A DNA stretch of 32,500 nucleotides, from the NCBI GenBank assembly GCA_015228875.1, contig JADGCS010000048.1:1-32500 (forward strand), read 5' to 3'. Shown one piece after another: positions 29,765 to 32,500 of this stretch. This DNA comes from Deltaproteobacteria bacterium (lineage in GTDB: Bacteria; UBA10199; JADGCS01). The notes beneath the pieces are model-generated. The model did not search any database. It was given only the letters and a program-made list of their open reading frames with translations, and was not told the origin of the DNA. Positions within the stretch are counted from its first letter, which is position 1. Every line of letters starts with the position of its first letter. The translations under genes were made by a program, and so were the position numbers.

Positions 29765-30871
29765 ATGTTTACAGCAAGACTTATGGTTGTATTGTTCTGT
29801 CTTTGCCTGTTGTTTTCACCAACATTGGTTCTGGCAAAAAAAAAAATACCGGATCAGTCTTCCGAAGGACAGGTCCTGTTGTGGAAATTCAATCAAACCG
29901 GCAACAAGGCACTCATTCCCGATATCAGCCTGATTGGTATTGTGAGCGGCGCTTATTTTCGTGATGACCCTGCCACGGTGCAATGGCCCAATCCCACGCG
30001 CACGGGTTTTAACCTGCAGGCCGCGGAGTTGGGCATCCAATCTGTTGTAGACCCCTATATCAGGGCCGATGTTTTTATCCACATGCTCGAAGATGGCCTT
30101 GAGGTGGAAGAGGCGTTTATCACCACATTGACTCTACCCCTTAATCTGCAGATCAGGGCGGGAAAGTTCAGGGCGCGTCTGGGGCGGGAGAACACACAGC
30201 ACCTCGATCAAAAGCACTTTGCCGATTACTCAAGGCTCCGCCGTTATTTTCTGGGCAACGAGGGACTCACTGACCTTGGTGCCGAACTCTCCGTTCTGTT
30301 GCCAGTGAGCTGGTTTTCGGAACTCAGTTTTGATTTTATGCAGGGACGCAACGATGTCAGCTTTGACAGCCCCAGAAAACAGGATTTTCTCTACGTGGGC
30401 CACTGGGCAAATTCATTCAACTTGACCACAAACCTGACCATGCAGGTGGGGGTGAGCGGGGCGTTTGGAAACAACGTCACTGTGAGAAAGCTAACCCAGA
30501 TTTACGCCGGTGATCTCTACCTCAGATGGCGTCCGCACGAGCGCCGCGGTTTTAAGTGGGAGACCGAATACTATTACCGCAGTCTAGAAGGGGCTGTAGC
30601 AACGGCAAAAGAAGGGGGCGTGACCACCAGTATGGTCTATCAGTTTGCCCGTCGTTTTGAGGCGGGGGCTAGATTTGATGCCATCGGATTTCCCGAAGAC
30701 GCATTTAGCCAGTATCAGGTTTCACCCATACTCACCTTTGTCGCGACTGAATTCTTCAGACTGCGCGGTCAGTATAATTTTTTGCACACAGATGGTGCGG
30801 GCAAAAAACAGCACGAGGCCTTTTTACAGCTGATGTTTAACATGGGGCCCCATGGCGCACACAGTTTTTAA
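29765..30871 (+). CDS. Outer-membrane beta-barrel protein, probably metal-related porin
   Basis: A 368-residue protein with a signal peptide (about 1-24, ending VLA before KKK). The rest is alternating amphipathic strands typical of a porin-like barrel (for example LNLQIRAGKFRARLG and RRFEAGARFDAIGF), and it ends in Phe as outer-membrane proteins do (HGAHSF). No TonB box or plug is evident. It lies directly before the metal-binding protein and permease, so it may supply zinc or another divalent metal to the periplasm; this is inference from position. The ATG at 29765 follows GGGGGA. Confidence 0.8.
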   Translation: MFTARLMVVLFCLCLLFSPTLVLAKKKIPDQSSEGQVLLWKFNQTGNKALIPDISLIGIVSGAYFRDDPATVQWPNPTRTGFNLQAAELGIQSVVDPYIRADVFIHMLEDGLEVEEAFITTLTLPLNLQIRAGKFRARLGRENTQHLDQKHFADYSRLRRYFLGNEGLTDLGAELSVLLPVSWFSELSFDFMQGRNDVSFDSPRKQDFLYVGHWANSFNLTTNLTMQVGVSGAFGNNVTVRKLTQIYAGDLYLRWRPHERRGFKWETEYYYRSLEGAVATAKEGGVTTSMVYQFARRFEAGARFDAIGFPEDAFSQYQVSPILTFVATEFFRLRGQYNFLHTDGAGKKQHEAFLQLMFNMGPHGAHSF

Positions 30872-30917
30872 AAGAGGAGTTTTCAAAAACAAATGAACCA
30901 GTCCAAAGGGAGGGAGT

Positions 30918-31817
30918 ATGAAAAATTTTTTTGTCATTATCGTCCTGTGCCTCTTTATTTCTCTGCAAGCCTTTGCAGGACTCCATGTGGTGACCACCAC
31001 GACCGAGTTGGCCGCCATTGCAACCGAGATGGGAGGCGTACATGCCGAGGTTAAAAGCCTGATCAAGGGGAGTCAGGACCCCCACTATATTGAGCCCAAG
31101 CCCAGCTATGCCAGCATTTTAAACAAGGCGGATCTTTTTATTGCCATGGGACTGTCACTCGAGATTGGCTGGGTGCCGTCATTATTGACGCAATCGCGTA
31201 ATGCAAAAATTCAGCGTGGTCATGAAGGCTTTATCGAACCCTATCAGGGGATCAGGATTTTAGAGATCCCAAGCGGTGTGGTAGACCGTTCTGGCGGAGA
31301 TATTCACCCCGAAGGGAATCCACATTACCTCATGGACCCGCGTAACGGTGTCATTGTGGCAAAAAACATCGCGCAGAAGATGGCGGAACTCGATCCCGCG
31401 CATGGCGACAGCTATCAAAAAAATTACGAGATTTTTGCGGAAACGATGAATCACAAAATCGGTGAGTGGCAGAGGGTCCTCTCAAAACACAGGGGCCTTA
31501 AGGTTGTCACCCATCACCAGACATTTTCGTATTTTGCCGACTGGCTGGGTGTGCGGGTCCTTGATCGTATCGAAAACAAGCCCGGCATCCCTCCCAGTCC
31601 TGGTCACATGGTGGACCTGATTAAACTGATCAAGAAGGAAAGTGTCCCTCTTGTGCTGCTTGAAAATTATTATGACCCCAAGCCGTCACAAAAACTTGCC
31701 GGGGAAACGGGCGTCAAGGTTCTCACCCTTCCTGTTTCCGTAAACGGTGTAGAAACGGTAACGACATACGCTGGTCTCTTTGACTATATCGTGACGCAGA
31801 TTGTGGGGGCACAATGA
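30918..31817 (+). CDS. Metal ABC transporter substrate-binding protein (ZnuA/cluster A-I family)
   Basis: A 299-residue exported protein with signal peptide (about 1-20, ending AFA). Metal-site segments are visible: QDPHYIEPKP (H56), EGNPHYLMDP, THHQTFSYFADW and, near the end, an acidic residue in LLENYYDPK. The family binds Zn, Mn or Fe in the periplasm. The His-rich loop typical of zinc-specific ZnuA is missing, so the metal is uncertain. GGGAGGG precedes the ATG. The stop overlaps the permease start by four bases (ATGA). Confidence 0.9.
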   Translation: MKNFFVIIVLCLFISLQAFAGLHVVTTTTELAAIATEMGGVHAEVKSLIKGSQDPHYIEPKPSYASILNKADLFIAMGLSLEIGWVPSLLTQSRNAKIQRGHEGFIEPYQGIRILEIPSGVVDRSGGDIHPEGNPHYLMDPRNGVIVAKNIAQKMAELDPAHGDSYQKNYEIFAETMNHKIGEWQRVLSKHRGLKVVTHHQTFSYFADWLGVRVLDRIENKPGIPPSPGHMVDLIKLIKKESVPLVLLENYYDPKPSQKLAGETGVKVLTLPVSVNGVETVTTYAGLFDYIVTQIVGAQ

Positions 31818-32500
31818 GTGACCTCTTGTTTTTACTGCCGGCGCTGATTGCCGGTCTGGTCCTCACGGGCATGCATACCTATCTTGGCATTCACGTGATC
31901 AGTCGGGGTGTCATTTTTCTGGATATCGCGCTGGCTCAAATTGCGGCCTTGGGACTCACGCTGGCCTATCTCGCCGGTTATAATCCCGACAGCCACATGG
32001 CCTATTTGTTTGCATTGGGTGTGACGTTTATCGCGGCTGTTGTGTTTTCTGTGTTAAGGCAGGAAACCGTCGCGATGGAGGCCATTATCGGCGTGGCCTT
32101 TGTGGTGACCTCGGCCCTTTCGATTCTGGTTGCCGATCGTATTCCCCACGGTGTCGAGCATCTCAAATATATTTTGAGTGGTAATATTCTTTGGGTCACG
32201 TGGCCGCAGATTTTTAAAACGGCACTCATTTATGCTGTTTTGGGACTGTTTCACTTTATCTTTCGCCGCAAGTTCATACTGGTTTCCACTAACCCCAAAG
32301 AGGCGCGTGCGCTAGGGATCAGCGTGCAACTCTGGGACCTGCTCTTTTATTTATCCTTTGGTCTCGTGATCACAAGCTCGGTCCAGATGGCCGGTATTCT
32401 GCTGGTCTTCTCTTATCTCATCATGCCCGCACTGTGCAGTGTGCTGTTTTTTAAAACAATGAAGCAGCGCACTTTCATGGGTTGGGGCATTGGTCTTGTG
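31814..32500 (+). CDS. Metal ABC transporter permease (ZnuB-like), runs off the window
   Basis: The frame is open from the ATG at 31814 to the window end (229 codons), so the 3' end is missing. It shows several transmembrane helices and the ABC-3 family signature segments: LGIHVISRGVIFLDIALAQI near the start, then ILSGNILWVT and KEARALGI, followed by QMAGILLVFSYLIMPAL. It forms the membrane channel for the binding protein encoded just before it. The ATP-binding subunit is not in the window and should lie downstream. Confidence 0.9.
   Translation, partial: MSDLLFLLPALIAGLVLTGMHTYLGIHVISRGVIFLDIALAQIAALGLTLAYLAGYNPDSHMAYLFALGVTFIAAVVFSVLRQETVAMEAIIGVAFVVTSALSILVADRIPHGVEHLKYILSGNILWVTWPQIFKTALIYAVLGLFHFIFRRKFILVSTNPKEARALGISVQLWDLLFYLSFGLVITSSVQMAGILLVFSYLIMPALCSVLFFKTMKQRTFMGWGIGLV

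Overview
The window looks like part of a magnetosome gene cluster from a magnetotactic bacterium, joined to a sulfate-reducer-type electron-transfer operon and a metal-uptake operon. The case rests on a group of genes that are rarely found together outside magnetotactic bacteria. They are two MamI-like mini-proteins, a MamL-like LapA-type protein, two cation diffusion facilitators (one clearly MamB-like), the TPR protein MamA, the LemA-like MamQ, two DegP/MamE/MamO-type proteases and multi-PDZ proteins. Parts of the order (mamL next to a CDF gene, then mamA-mamQ-mamB) match known mam operons. No CxxCH magnetochrome is present in the mam region and mamK is not in the window. Together with the Tmc/Hmc-type redox genes this suggests a deep-branching anaerobe, most likely a sulfate-reducing Desulfobacterota or relative (Nitrospirota or Omnitrophota are possible). 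This placement is inference.

Layout. (1) 1-1898: end of a phytochrome-type histidine kinase, a REC-only regulator and a REC-LuxR regulator. (2) 2084-17942: about 22 plus-strand genes in a tightly packed magnetosome region. The first half holds recognisable mam genes. The second half (11631-17942) holds small membrane or helical proteins, a second mamI-like gene, a PDZ-cytochrome b fusion, a secreted TPR protein, a possible heme-binding membrane protein and a YaaW/DUF3944 protein. (3) 17926-21307, minus strand: an Rrf2 regulator with three cysteines, three REC-only proteins and a PAS-PAS histidine kinase, probably one operon read from a promoter at 21388-21416. (4) 21642-28783: tmcD-tmcC-tmcB, then a 15-heme cytochrome c, a Tat-exported four-cluster ferredoxin, an NrfD/HmcC-type quinone-site subunit and a small NifX-family protein. 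This is a hybrid of the Tmc and Hmc complexes. (5) 28868-29251, minus strand: a rhodanese lipoprotein. (6) 29336-32500: a DUF2946-like protein, an outer-membrane barrel, and a ZnuA/ZnuB-type ABC importer whose permease runs off the window.

The most unusual content is in the magnetosome proteins. A six-cysteine zinc-ribbon-like module occurs three times in two PDZ proteins, where other MamE/MamP proteins carry magnetochrome heme motifs. One of these is a PDZ-PDZ-NifX-ribbon-NifX fusion. A third PDZ protein is fused to a formate-dehydrogenase-gamma-type diheme cytochrome b. I infer that this lineage handles iron redox or iron delivery at the magnetosome membrane with b-type heme and metal-cluster-binding modules instead of magnetochromes. 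One CDF protein has lost its transport-site acidic residues, and MamA carries an extra N-terminal Cys/His cluster.
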